From assembly GCA_040954595.2 (NCBI GenBank), contig CM082582.2:6324001-6388000 (forward strand): a DNA stretch of 64,000 nt, written 5' to 3'. Numbering within the stretch: position 1 is the stretch's first letter; each line of letters begins with the position of its first letter. This document shows, one piece after another, positions 25,289-38,600 of this stretch. Source of the stretch: Balanoglossus misakiensis (lineage: Eukaryota; Hemichordata). The notes under the pieces are model-generated. The model was given only the letters and a program-made list of their open reading frames with translations, was not told the origin of the DNA and ran no database searches. The position numbers and the translations under genes are program-made.

Positions 25289-28200
25289 ATACCAAGGAAC
25301 TTTACAGTTCTTTTGGCGTGCAGAGGTAAGTTTCCCAGCTCAGGGGGGAAGTGGAAAGCCTTATCTCGCTTGTTAGAACTCGCAGCGCAGACTAGTGTTA
25401 ATTAACAGGCGCAGGTGTCTAGACATGCAGAATTATCTTCACACTCTTGATTCAAGCGATAATCTTCAGATACAAATCTCCTGATAGCGTCCATCCATTT
25501 TTATCACACTTCGCGAATAGGATAAGTCTGGCAATAACAGAATAGACATGTAACGACATATACCTTCCCGAATAAACTTTTGTGAGGAAGTGTCGTTAAT
25601 TAAAATTGACGAAGGCACTACTTTCGTTTTATAGCTCAATTTTCCTTAACGCGGCATTCGGTTGCAAGCCCTGGCATATAACGTTGCTGCAAATCCCAAA
25701 CACATTAATGTTATCGGTAAAATGGCTTTCCCGCGTTTTTTGTAATCGAGTAGTGGACCATAACCGAACCCATACCGTAATAAAGGCGGGAAGTGGGGAC
25801 GGTGAGTCCAGACACGTAACTTAGTAAATTCTTACACGTATATATGCTCCAAAATAAGTGTAAGTTGTCGTTATTGGAGCGAAAAGGTAAATGACTCGTC
25901 AATAAAAAAAATATAATAACCTTATCAATTATTGACGGCGCGACATCCGCGAGCTTTGTGCACAAGCGGCAAGTATTACATGAATTCTATACTCGAAGAT
26001 AAAGTGATTAAAATTGTAAGAACTACGGAAAACCATCAAACGCTCTCTTATTTCTGCTTTGCGGGGGGGGGGGTTGTCTAGAGGCTGCGGAATAAGACCG
26101 AGCAGATAACGGGTAAAACATTTTTTTTCAAACAATTGAGTTCGTTTTGGCTGAACACCACAGTGTACCGTATTAAGGTCCGTTACCATCATGTGACAAA
26201 AATACATATAATTTCTCTTAATATGAATTTAAGAACTCCCATTGGGCACAGATTAAAATACAGTGTGTAATAAGTCACTTAATTAAAATACGATGTACAG
26301 TAATCACATGTAATGAGATGGCATGACTTTGGCTCGTAAACATACATACTCTTTAAATAGTTTTATTGAGTCATCAACTGATTTTGATCTTGTATGCTAA
26401 CACTTCTTATCATTGACCTATATCATCAGTTTAGCAATAAGATCGATGGTGATCAAAGTTCAAATAGCCGAATGTCATTTCGTTCATTAATCAGAAGTAA
26501 AAATTGTGAAAAATCATAATTGCAGCTGAAATATCGTCATTTTAATAACAAGTACTGGTGAGTTTTTAACACTTTGTAACACGTGAGAAAGACCGAGTAC
26601 AGAGATCCTGTCCATAATCCGTCTGCACTGTATATGTGTGTATGGGTATAGCGTTTAACGCGTTTTAGTATCATCATACATAACAGCCTTGGGGCAAGAA
26701 GATTACATGTAAGTTTCCCACCGAGAGAAGGGGCGGAGGCGTTGAGATGATATGAAATGTCAGGGCTTCGTCCCAGATCCTCTCTGTGTGTCATCTCTAA
26801 CCTATTTGACAAGATCGCCTTGATTGAATGGCTCGCCGTATATATTGTCGCTTAGAGCGATTTGCTCGACACATAAAATAAGCTCAATTCCATCAAGTGC
26901 TGACCAATCAGTCGTGAATCAACCTAATCCGGAGTATGCCTAATAAGATGAGCGTTTTTTTGTATCGAAGAAGGTTCCCTGGGGTCAATTGAGGAAAACG
27001 CGTGGATAGATAGCGCAGCATCAACCTTAAATTCAATTTCAGTATCGAACTTGTGTCGACGTATATAAGTTATATACGACTTCGCATCAACCGATGTATT
27101 AGTACCGGTGGTGATGGCACTTGCGTGGAGAATATGTGTAACGCACAACTTTGCATCTGCATTCGATATGTACGTATGCATATAATTGCATATTTCACCT
27201 CCTTACTGTCGGCATATAGATTACACTCACCGATGTGAGGTTAATTAAGCGCAAAAAATTGTAACTTTCTGTAATTACCAGTGCGTGATGGCAATTATGA
27301 CGCTATGACGGGTGGTGACCGCAATGGGAAAATATATGAAAAGTACAAAGTGATGGAAAAACCTGCTTCATTCATTTGGATCAGTCCATTTACCCCTGAT
27401 TATTTCCCCGTGCTGAGAGTGTTGTAGTCCAGTACTTGGTATACGCCACATATGTCAGTAATATTTTTCAGAGCGAACGGAGGTAAGTTCGTGTAATGGC
27501 GACAATGCCCCATTGCAAAGCAGTGTGTTCAACCTTAGGCGCCTAATGACGTTGAAGTTGTAATCGAACCGGTGAGCAGAATTCGTGTTACTTTTAATGA
27601 GGTTGTCTGTTGTCTTGTATCATAAATTTTGTTACTTTATGAGCTTGTCTTGTTAACTCGGGTATGTGAAACTATTCCGAGCCTAACTGTCGTATCGCGT
27701 GTCCTCTTAATTATAGTTCCATGGTTTCTGAAGAGATTATTGTTGACTTCCATGAGATAAAATTGATAACTGTATAGATATGTATAGGTATAACTAGACA
27801 AAGCTTTGTCGTGGCTACAGATGGGTTTAACGCGCAACCTATTGTCGAGTCATTCAACCGCCGGAGTTGAGATGTATTGCACGTTTTCCATTTCAGACAG
27901 TTGTAGTAAACTCGGCTACTGTACTAGCAGTTGTTGGCCATCATTGTTTCAAACATCGCTTTCGTAAGAAACAAATCCACAAAAACTGGACAAAAATCGC
28001 AATATTCCACAAATAATTGGACTGGATAGTGCAGGAGACCCCAACAAATCATTATTGTTTCAATAAGGTGACACTCGAAAATTAAGATCGTAAATTTTCG
28101 ATGTTTATCACTTCCCGTGAAAACACTTGGAATATATTTCCCAGATCACCGATATTCATTTTCCTGCATTCTTGCAAACACTGCCGTAAGGTTTCCTAGG

Positions 28201-28553
28201 AGATTTTATTTAGAACAAGAGTTTGTCTGACATCGTAAATTTCAGAAACAATCATTTTTTAGTATTTTCGAAGTATGTGCTCAAAGCATGATGTCGTACG
28301 ATCTCTTTGTAAACACAGACACGAACGCATGTAGCTGAGGTCCCAAGCGCCACATCCTTCTGTGCATAATTATTCAAAGGGATCCTTTGATTACTATAAA
28401 TCAGACAACATTTTGATTAAAATGAAGTAAATTTTCTTCATATGAGACAATGTTTCTGCTGAGGGATTAAACACGGACAACATCGACAGCATATGAATCA
28501 TTTTACTTCCCCGCATGGCTTGGTTGAAATCTGTGATTTGTGTTTTCGTTTCC

Positions 28554-28674
28554 AGTAGTAAAGTGGGTTCATATACGCCACATTACCATAAATTAGCATA
28601 ATGGCATAATTAGCATACATTAGCAATTATGCTAATTTATGGTAATGTGGCGTATATGAACCCACTTTACTACT
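28554..28674. mobile_element. Perfect fold-back element, 49-bp arms, flanked by 7-bp direct repeat
   Basis: The left arm (28554-28602, starting AGTAGTAAAGTGGG) is exactly complementary to the right arm (28626-28674, ending CCCACTTTACTACT) across a 23-base loop. The heptamer CGTTTCC flanks it on both sides (28547-28553 and 28675-28681), as expected for a target-site duplication. Perfect arms and intact flanks suggest a recent insertion of a non-autonomous DNA transposon. Confidence 0.8.
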
Positions 28675-28934
28675 CGTTTCCTATGAAACGTTTGAGTGGG
28701 GTGACCGCGATGAGTGGAGTGAACGCGACATGGGGGAGTCTCACCCCCGGAATCCGAACTCACTTCTGCGCAGACTCAACTGTAACGAGTTCGTTGCTAT
28801 GAATAGTTGCCCGAGACGGACTGCTTAACGTCAAATACATGTACGTTTGTATGACACTTGAATAAGAAAAATATACGCGAATCTGTTGCAAATGATTTTT
28901 ATAAATTCGTATTCACCGACTTGAACCAAGTCTA

Positions 28935-28952
28935 CCCCCCCCCCCCCCCCCC
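28935..28952. repeat. C18 homopolymer
   Basis: An uninterrupted run of 18 C residues. Its length is likely to vary between individuals or reads. Confidence 0.9.
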
Positions 28953-29861
28953 GCATATATTCAGCCAAATTGTACTTCGCGCCATTATCACATCATTACA
29001 AACCATCCAGTTCGCCGGACATGATTGTACAATGTTAAACCTAACACGTCAGGGTTGTTTCAAAGTGATACCGTGGTTAAATGTTCTTTGACTGCATTAA
29101 AATGTGCTGTACAACATGTGTCTCAAAGTTGTGTTTTTTTAGTCATCACGAAAAGCCTTTACGGACTGGAGTGTAATGAAAGGCATAGAAAATAATATGT
29201 TATAGCTCGTTTCATATAATAATTGCTTCAGTCTGACCCTCAATCTTATGAACATTCTGTACGATGTCTGTTAAGTTTGATAAGGTGTTTTCACGTTTGT
29301 TACACCTGTCGAGGATCATTCGATCAATGTATTGATTTCTAACTAGAGACGGGGAAACTGGCAAGTAATGGGCTTGGTGCCATTTGTCGAGTCTCCTCAC
29401 GCACATAGGTCACTGTCTCCCGACGAAAAAAATCCAGTCTTTTGTCGCTTTCTTGGAAAGGTAGACCATGTCGTATACGTGAGCCACTTCAATCCTACTT
29501 CAAATCGAGTTGTTGACTGCAAATAGTTCTTTTGCTCCCAAAGAAACACCAAAATGCTTACATGAATTTGAAAAAGACGCCAACGATCGTTAAAAAATAC
29601 GAATACGTCATCGGCAATCATTTTACACTACGTGACCATCGTTGTGAGTAAGTCAGAAATTGCTTTAAGCAAGTCCCCGGGGTAATTTTTATTAGAAAAC
29701 ATGGAACGCGTCTTAGAAATCCGGGGCTTGTATATTTACTTTTATTGGTGTCACATTCAGTATACGCGTGTCTTGAAATATAAAAGCGCAACTACTTACT
29801 TCACAGTGCAGTCTTGAATACTGAGCAGTCACCATGCAGTGACGTAATCCCAACCGGGATT

Positions 29862-30093
29862 CTCACTCACTCACTCACTCACTCACTCACTCACACACAC
29901 ACACACACACACACACTCACTCACTCACTCACTCACTCATTCATTCATTCATTCATTCATTCATTCATTCATTCATTCATTCATTCATTCATTCATTCAT
30001 TCAATCAATCCATCAATCAATCAATCATTCATTCCCTACTTCATTCATTCATTCATTCATTCAACCAATCAATCAATCATTCATTCCCTACGT
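29862..30093. repeat. Compound microsatellite (ACTC)n(AC)n(ACTC)n(ATTC)n(AATC)n
   Basis: ACTC units, an AC run (about 29893-29915), ACTC again, then a long ATTC tract with AATC interruptions. The block CAATCAATCAATCATTCATTCCCTAC occurs in two near copies (about 30014-30040 and 30065-30092). Confidence 0.92.
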
Positions 30094-33000
30094 CGCCTCA
30101 AATCAGGCGTAAATGAATAGCTCTATGTCACCACGGGGGATCTGAGTAGCAATTATCTCCTAACCCTTTGGCTCGGCTGTCACGGGATACCTTGATATGC
30201 GATCACTTTTGCTGTACACCGCTGCCCGAGCGACCGTGACCCTGAGTGCTGCTACCATGCCACTGTCACACAAACTTCATTTGAGCTGACAGATCTCACA
30301 GTTTGACTTCTACTCATTAGTCGATACAGTTTCTGATAGCATTCATCGGTGGGTATAATAGGTACCCATTTATCTCGCAATATTGTAGTCCCAACACCGT
30401 TTACATTATTGAACACCTCGTTAGTGGCATCGACATGATTTACTTTGGTTTGGTTTGCACGTGTTGTGAAAATAATGCATAGGTGACCTATTTAATTGAA
30501 AACCTAGACCATTTATTATGTGGCTATATTTGGATTAGAAAGGCGTCACAGTTTCACAGTATCACAGTTTCATACAATGTTATATATATATACTGTGATT
30601 AAACATGCACCACTAAAATGTCTGCCCAACTGATGGAAGAGACATTTGGTGCTATGGACATTCATGATTCTTCCTGTACTCACTAAAGTTCGGTTGCTTG
30701 CTTGAATAACCTACATATCTTCTGCAATTTCCTGCGTCCATAGAATGAAAGTACGTACGCCTTGATTGGAAATTGATCCCCTCGAAGGTTAACATCTAAG
30801 ACGTACTGTACGGGTTGCTTGTTAAATACAGGAAGAAATGAGGGAGATAAGAAACTTGAACCCTCATTTCCTGAATCAATTTCCGAATCTTCGGATGCAC
30901 GGGTAATAAATCGGCGAAGGATCGGACGTGTGTTGGGTCTCCGTTGATCCGTTAAAGGGACAAAGTCTCTCGCTGCCCTTTTTCCATTAATTATGTTTGA
31001 TACAAGACACCGTTATTCTACATGTGGATATATAGTCAATCAACGTTCGACAACACACAACTTTCATCCCACTTGTAGACATAAAAAACACGCCAAAATA
31101 AATAATCGGTGTTTACCATTTTTTCATTTTAGCGAGATTTTACTCTTATATCCTACAGACGGGATGGAAGTTGTGTGTGGTCGTACCTTGATTTACTATA
31201 TATCCACATGTAGAATAACATACACATCGTCTTGTATCAAACATAATTAATGGAAAAGGGGCAGCGAGAGAGACTTTTCCCTTTAAATGCAGTTGGTGGA
31301 GAATCCGGAACGTATTGGGCAATTTTGGGGCTGTGGATTATACCCCCCCCCCCTCTTCTCGTATTTCTTGCGACCTTGTTTAAGTTCAGACAACAATGAT
31401 AAGGTATTTAGTATGTACGTCGCACGTCACGTGGAAACCCTTCGTCTGGCGCGGCAGGAATATCAAACATCATGTAGCCATACACAGACAGTGCATGCAG
31501 TTGTATGACATTTAATATTCGCTATCTGTAAACATCCCCTGTTTTTACGCCGTCTTGGATGGGCTCCTTGATCGGTTGTATTGGCACAATAATTCACTCA
31601 TGAATGTCGAAAAAAATTAAGTAGGGAAAGACAAGAATTTATTCTTGAGCAGATTTTCCCCTTTTAGTGGGTAAAGTACTTCTAAGGAGCTAATCAATCT
31701 TCCATTAAACAGTAATGAGATTCATTAGCAGTAATTAAAGGATATTTATCACCTTTATTTCAAATGATGAAACGCTGATCACCCACCGTGCTTTAAATCG
31801 CAATAGCATTTTATGCAAATTCAGCAAAAAAGTGTGGAAACGTTTCTGTTATTCTACCTGTTGTAATACTTCTTTCTGTTGCCAAGGATTGGACAACATC
31901 GATAGGCCAGAGTGTTCGACATAGAATAGGAGAATCGTCTCTGAAATACAGAAACTGCTAGTATTCATTTTCTCACCCCTCACAACATGTGCAATGAATG
32001 ATACTATGTGTACGTTAGACAAGACACGTCCTCCACGAACGGCAGTAAATTTCCCCCGTTATTGATGGGATGGATTGAACACACGGTCACTGGAACGAAA
32101 GGAGATGTAAACCCATCTTTTATACATGTACATGCATATAAATTTACCTTCTTTACTACGCTCGCCGGGCTACTGTTGTTGAGTTCCACCCTAATTTATG
32201 TATTTCTATTAAAGCCGACTATTAAATAATGCATCCGATTTTCAAATCAGTTTCGGAATCAGGTTAGACGCAGTTTCCGGGTGCAAATTATATAAAATAA
32301 TATTCTGCCTTTCTTGCACGAACCATGTACAACTGATAATCCGTCGAGGACTTTCAGGGCAGTAGTAATACAACTTGTTTACCTGTATAGTGTGTAGATG
32401 CATGTACCGAATACAGAAAAAAAAACGTGGTCGGGAATCCCAATTTTGTGATGGAGACGTACAAGCTTCATGACAATTCCACGCGCGTATATCTCAGCAG
32501 GCAGTTACTAGCAAATTACTGCCTCATATTTTTGTACTGTCTGGAGATCGAACTGCGGGCAGAATATTAGTCGGCGACTGAAATTGAAGTTAACAGAAAT
32601 GATTGCTTTGTATCTCAGGCGTTGCGTGATGGTATATAGTTCGTTTGCGTCATCGACACGGCCTGGCAATTTCGTGAGACTCGTTCAAGCAAACGGGTAT
32701 AGTACGAAGGGGTCGACATTTCACCTAAACTAGGATTGAAAATTAACAACTTTTGACCCTCATTCTCAGTGTAACCTCCCAATATAAAACTGTAAACCTC
32801 GAGTTCACTATCTAAATGTTATAGCTATTTCTGTCTCTGTGTCTGTACGCGTCAGTCCAATCTTACTGATCTTATGAGCTTTAGCGATGTCTTTTCCGCA
32901 ACTGCAAAATACATTTTATGAAACCGACCTAATGGATGTATAGGTGGTGCTGTTAAAAGATTCAGTGCTAAACCAATCGTGGAAAAATGTCCAGGCTCTC

Positions 33001-35329
33001 ATAAAGTCGAGTTACGAACAGCCTTTTTTTCCTGAAAGAAAATGACAAATTTCTTAAAGCTTGAGAGAATCCACGGCTATGCCACAGAGAAACGTCGCTG
33101 GCAACATGGATCGTGCGCGACTCTGACGTCAGTTGCGTCTGCTTTTTCAGAGATTTCATGCATGCACCATTTATCAAAATCCTTCAAATTGAAATCATTT
33201 AACCCCCGCAGGAGTGTTGGTATATAGATGGAGCCACACTGAAACAAAATTTGATAATGCTGGCATCATTTCCTGTCGATTACTAGGAGGCGCGAGAAAT
33301 GTTACCAATTTACCCCTTGCACAATTTATAAAAAAAAAATGGCCTTGACTCCAGATTAGCGTGTTATCCCTTGATTGATTGTGGAGCAGCAAAATGAATT
33401 GATAATTGCTTATGTCGAACAAAAGCTTTGTTTGTCAATTTTGCGCTAATGTGCCGAATTTATCAACTTGCCGGGAATGCATTTGTCCCAAACGCAAAAT
33501 GTTACCACGTGACCTTCAACTCATGACGGCACAGATTGCCACTGTAATGGAGTGTGCGGCCATGACAGAATTGGGATTTGTATCGGATTTGTTGTTCTGT
33601 GCTAGGGTTCAAGTCCATAAAATATCTCACACACACAATTCCAGTCATTTTGTTCTATAGACGATAAAATGATGGAGTAGCGTGTGACCTTAAGAAGTAC
33701 CCAAGCTTCCTGTGACAGCTATACCACCAATTCGAAACTGAAAGGCGTATTTAATGGTGTGTATGATTTACATCGCGTGACCTTGAATTGTGCAGGCCGT
33801 GTGCAATTCGTAGCGTATGTTTTTTTGTTTGTTTGAGGCTCGTGAATGGAAATTGGGTCTTGTTATTCGGACACAAGCCGCGCACTTTAGAAATATCTTG
33901 GTAGAAATGTGAATGATCAGTCCTGTCAAATGACATCGGGAATGTTCGAGTGACACTTAACTTTGTGTGTCCCCCAGGCCTATTTTGATTGAGGTGGTAG
34001 GCCTATGCGACTCGAAAATCAAAGTCTTAACTTTTTCCCACGTTTTGTTCAAGGCAACTTTGGGTTATTTTTTTTCTTTTAAGTGAGCTGGGAATTTAAA
34101 CAAAATAGGGGTCGTCGTGAAAAAACTTGAAACGAGAGGCTCAGCAAAATTGTGCGTAACGGCCTCAAATTAAAAATGGCCGCCAATCTCTGTTTAATAC
34201 TGGTTCATATCCATTCTCGTTGAATGTATGATAAACAAGTAATATCGGTCAGATAAAAATGAAATTAATTATCGAACTAAAATTTATCGGGACAAAGCAA
34301 GACTTTCCCCTTCACGCACGGCAGCTTAAAACAGTTGCACGAAACAGCAGTATAGGCGCAGGCTATTACCCTGTCGTTCCATATCCAAGATGTTCCCCGC
34401 TAAAATACAGTCATTTCAACGAAGTATTGTCCTAATTTACGAGCATATGGACTGCATTAAAGACATATTTCACTCTGAGGAGAGACGCTTTTTTGCGATA
34501 CCATCACCATCCATTCGATTAATTTCCTCGTTTGCTGAGCATTTCCATATTGAATATATGAGGGAATCCCATCCTCGTATATACATCTCATAGTCCTATA
34601 ACCATACGATTCGTTTGAGGAAACATAAAAAAAACTGCCGCTCACTTGATGGCGGAGAGAAATATAAAATTGCTCTACGAAAAATGCATTGATAGTAGAT
34701 TGAGACTGACAATACGAGATATCACGTCGGCGTCATATTTTGTGAAAAAAGCCAATACTAGAACACGTATTTTTTCTTGGCTATATCTGAAAAGTCCAAC
34801 ACAGCGTCTCTTCGTTAATGCGGTATTTGCCGTAAAGAGGTACGTGGTGTGCGACGATTCTAAAAGAAAGACACGCAAGTACATATACAATGTAGAAGGC
34901 ACATGCCTGCGGCACTAAACTGATGATTATGTTCACTGTGTGAGGATTCTCCATAGAATGGGACGCACGTGACATCGTGAATTGTTCGTACTTCTCGGGG
35001 GTTATTGTTCGAGTCAGATGTTGAGTGTCGTTGAGTGTCGTGATGTAGTTATCCTTCCGCGGCCGCTGTAACGACATTCAGTGCGGCTTCCCACTGCGAT
35101 CACCACTTGTGCATTCCGTACGTGCAGTTGATTGAGGCAGTAAAATGGGCTACAGCGAGAGGCGTGTGATCAGATGGTGCAAATAGTCAACAGTGTCTGT
35201 GGAATGAAAAAAAAAATCAACTAGACATTTGAGTTCACAGGCGTTACAGAGATACAGTCGCCAGAAAATTTCCAAAATAGACTATGTAATGGAAAGTCAG
35301 GGAAAAGACATTATGGCATTGTTCTCCTA

Positions 35330-35330
<1 letters not shown>
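30094..35330. other. Intergenic upstream of the FGFR-like gene, no gene recognised
   Basis: No exon supported. It holds the second palindromic MITE (30952-31286) and a full CRE at 33124-33131. Promoter elements of the receptor gene presumably lie at the right end, but no TATA box or CpG-rich block stands out. Confidence 0.55.
30952..31286. mobile_element. Palindromic MITE, copy 2
   Basis: Starts TTAAAGGGACAAAGTCTCTC and ends GAGAGACTTTTCCCTTTAA. It shares with copy 1 (20241-20591) the terminal CATTAATTATGTTTGAT, the internal ACATGTGGATATATA and the central AAA(C)TCGCC/GGCGAG type arms. It is 335 bp and fold-back over nearly its whole length. Confidence 0.8.

Positions 35331-35371
<41 letters not shown>
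35331..35371. repeat. (AACT)n microsatellite just upstream of the FGFR-like start
   Basis: Ten AACT units ending about 75 bases before the start codon, so probably within the promoter or 5' UTR of the receptor gene. Confidence 0.9.
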
Positions 35372-35372
<1 letters not shown>

Positions 35373-35444
35373 TTTTCTTACTTGACGCAGCACCAGCTGA
35401 CCATAGATCGATAGAAACCGACAAATCGCGTCGCCGAATTCTCC

Positions 35445-35555
35445 ATGGCAACCGTCCACGAAAAGATGAGGGTGCTGGCCACGGCAATTTACATTTCCCT
35501 GATAGGATATTCCTTATCAAGCACTGTATCTGATCAGAATGGTAAGTTTTCTTCT

Positions 35556-35632
<77 letters not shown>

Positions 35633-38600
35633 TATAAGAACCTGAGACCACAATAAAATAATGTGAAAACTGAAAATACCTGATTAAATATTACACCAGT
35701 CTGGGAACATATCAACTCACTGCAACTGAAAGAGTAAAAAACAACTACAACACTATCGAGCTCCTACGGTAGTATGAAACGTATTCTCACAATTGTTTTT
35801 TTTCCTTTCGCTGCCTTCGCAGAAATACAAAGTCGAAAGGACGAAGACACCATTTGCATTTATGAAAACAGGGAGGAACCGTTGCCGTCTCCTGGTAACG
35901 ACACCAACAGCACCCGCGCCCATTTATTCTACTTCACGCGTCCAGGAATGAAGGCGGGTGGATTTGGAAACACCGCTGCATTTCTGATGACGACGACCAC
36001 CCTCAGCTGTCCGGTGAACGCGAACGGCACCGAGAGTTACAGATGGATGAAGAAACCAAAGAGCGGCGGAGTGTTCACCGGGGACTTTGAGAGGATTGGC
36101 AATCACCCGGTAAGTCTACCCACGAGTCTTGTGTATACCCTCTGGAAACAGACGTGCACGAAGAGTTGTGCAACTCTGTTAGTTATGATCACCCCTTTCT
36201 GTGTCTGTACCGATTTTAAGAATATATAGGAATGTACTTCAGTAAACATTGACATCCTTTGCCGATAATTTAAAAAAAAATTAGGCATTCAAAATCGCAA
36301 AATAGCACCGGCTTCTGAAGGGCAAGGATTCATCCTGTCCACCACCTGATATACCAACTACCCAAACATTAACTATTAGTATTTCTGGTACCAACTGTAC
36401 TTTGCGTTCCGTTTCGCTTGGTCGTCACCCAGCAATGGCAATAAATTATGTATGCTTATTTTATTCATTCAGCCTGTTCAACGAAACGACGAGCTGATCC
36501 TACAGTCCGTCGTCAAGCGCGACGAAGGCTTTTACATGTGTGTTGTTGAGAGTGGGCCATGCAAGATGAACTTTACCTATCGTCTTATTGTGATGGAAAG
36601 GGGTAAGAAATGTGTGTTACTGGAACGATTGGCGTATTCTTCTAGGTTTGTGAAATCCCAGATAAAAAGGGGGGAGCAAAGCTGATTATATAGCACTGAT
36701 GCATCGGTTTAATTTTGGAACCCTTTTCTGTCAACAAAATATGCAAGAGAATTCTGGTTTACCATTCGTGTCCGATACAATCTAAGGTGGAACGTTAGCC
36801 CATGTGTCTGGGCTTGGTCCTGATTGCAATTTGTTAACAAAACCACTTTCATCAACCGCACAAAGTGCAAAAAAATCGCTATCACTGTCACAAAATCAAC
36901 CAGAAACTCATTTGGCGAGTCCATACAAAAACAGTAAATTGGAAATTGTAGATATCAATAGGGCTTCAGAATTCAGGATGGAATGGATGCATCCTGTTTT
37001 CCACCGAATGTCACGAGATCAAAGAAACCTCATACCCATAATTGAAACGTCGTGTTTTTATGAAGCCCTGAAACCATGTTTGTTACATGTTTCGAAAAAC
37101 CAGTGATGACTGGTTGTTAAATATAAGAATTTGATACAGGTACAAACGATGCACTGCACACAGGGCAGATCTTGCGCTTCCTTTAATGAATTAAAGGGTG
37201 GGTATCACGACCCTTCATTTCCTGAATTACGTTGTTAATGCTATGGTTTCGTCTTTCCTCTGAGCAGCGTCGAAGCCGGTCTTGGATAAACGCTTCCCTC
37301 AAAACCAGACAACTGTCGCCGGCTCCAATACAACGTTCGGCTGCCGGGTGGAAAACACGGGCCCACTGCAACACACTTACTGGTTAAAACATTACCAGGC
37401 TGATAACGCCACATTATACATGGACATCGTGCAGGTCTGGTTTTTTTGTCGATCCTACTGCGCACGCTCAAAACAAACTTAAAGAGAGAGGGTCGTCTGC
37501 ACTGCACATGCGCGAACATCAGCATCGTTCACATTATTCCGGGTGACCCTAACTGCAAGTACATCCTGTATCAAAGTAACTTGGGGAAAACCAATGAAGC
37601 ATTATCACCCATTTGAGTCATTTGAGTCAAATGCATATACATGTACTCTAAAGATTATCTTACATGCTGTACAGTTGGAGATTATTTGTGTGCTAAAATT
37701 TAATGGTGTTCGAAAGACAAGTCGTAGAAAGAACACTTTACCACAATTCAAGTACATGTAATAACTAACGTTCTGCTCACCTATATCGTGTTGATGGTTA
37801 TGTGAGCACAGAATACTGATCTTATACACGGCCAGTAGAAAAGCAGGAATTTATAAAACGTACCATTTGCTGTGTTTCATTGAAGGACTCACTGTCGCGG
37901 GATATCAACATGGACTGCTCCACATTCATCAGTCACCTCTTCCTGCACACGGTAATGGAGTGTGTCTTCGAGGTGAGTGGACTGGATATAATGACACCGT
38001 TTACTTTGAAAGCAAACTTTCAAAAACAAAGTGACCATAGCTCACGAGGCTCAAACAACTCGTCTCTTGCAGGGAGACCTGACGATGAACTTGTATAACA
38101 TCACGCCGGCAGATTCTGGACTGTACACCTGTTTTTCGGTCAATAAGTTCGGCTCCGATTACAGCAGTGGTTGGCTGACTGTAACTAGAGGCGACAGTCC
38201 AAGTAGGTGTTGAATTCATTACAAAGTCGCAACTGAATCTGCATTTCCAAATATGTCCCTGGTGTCATTAACGACTGCAACTCACAATGCTGGAGTGTCA
38301 AACAGACTTGGCACTTAACTACATCAGTATAGTACTTAGCCAATGGACACAAGTCTGCCTGCCTGTAAAGAGGTTTTCATTTTGTGATACCTTCTCACTG
38401 GTCAATGGAAACGGGAAATGCAGAACGCTAAAACATTGGTTCGCACACCTACCTGTACGCATTGAATCAACCGACCAAGACATGTTTGATTTCCGTGTTA
38501 TCACTCATTGCAGCGTTGAGCGTGGTTTTAGAACCAACTGGAACAACTACAGGTAAACAACGCATACAGCTGACTGCACTGACGGTGCTTCTTCCACTCA

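Larger units (their letters stand above)
25289..29861. other. Intergenic, no gene recognised
   Basis: No supported exon. It contains G and C homopolymer runs (about 26063-26073; C18 at 28935-28952) and the perfect fold-back at 28554-28674. Remaining short frames have no splice context or family resemblance. Confidence 0.55.

Noticed and set aside
29814-30116. 100-aa frame with SLTH/FIHS repeats
   Set aside because: Generated by the compound ACTC/ATTC microsatellite.
35445-35645. Single-exon continuation of the FGFR-like exon 1 into an Arg-Glu repeat
   Set aside because: The frame runs through the donor at 35542 into an (AG)n microsatellite; the spliced junction to 35823 restores an Ig-type sequence.
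35780-35830. Alternative start for the FGFR-like gene at 35774 ([10 protein letters not shown]...)
   Set aside because: It looks like a signal peptide but runs across the polypyrimidine tract and acceptor AG at 35821-35822. Exon 1 at 35445 provides a signal peptide and the right splice phase. An alternative first exon remains possible but unsupported.
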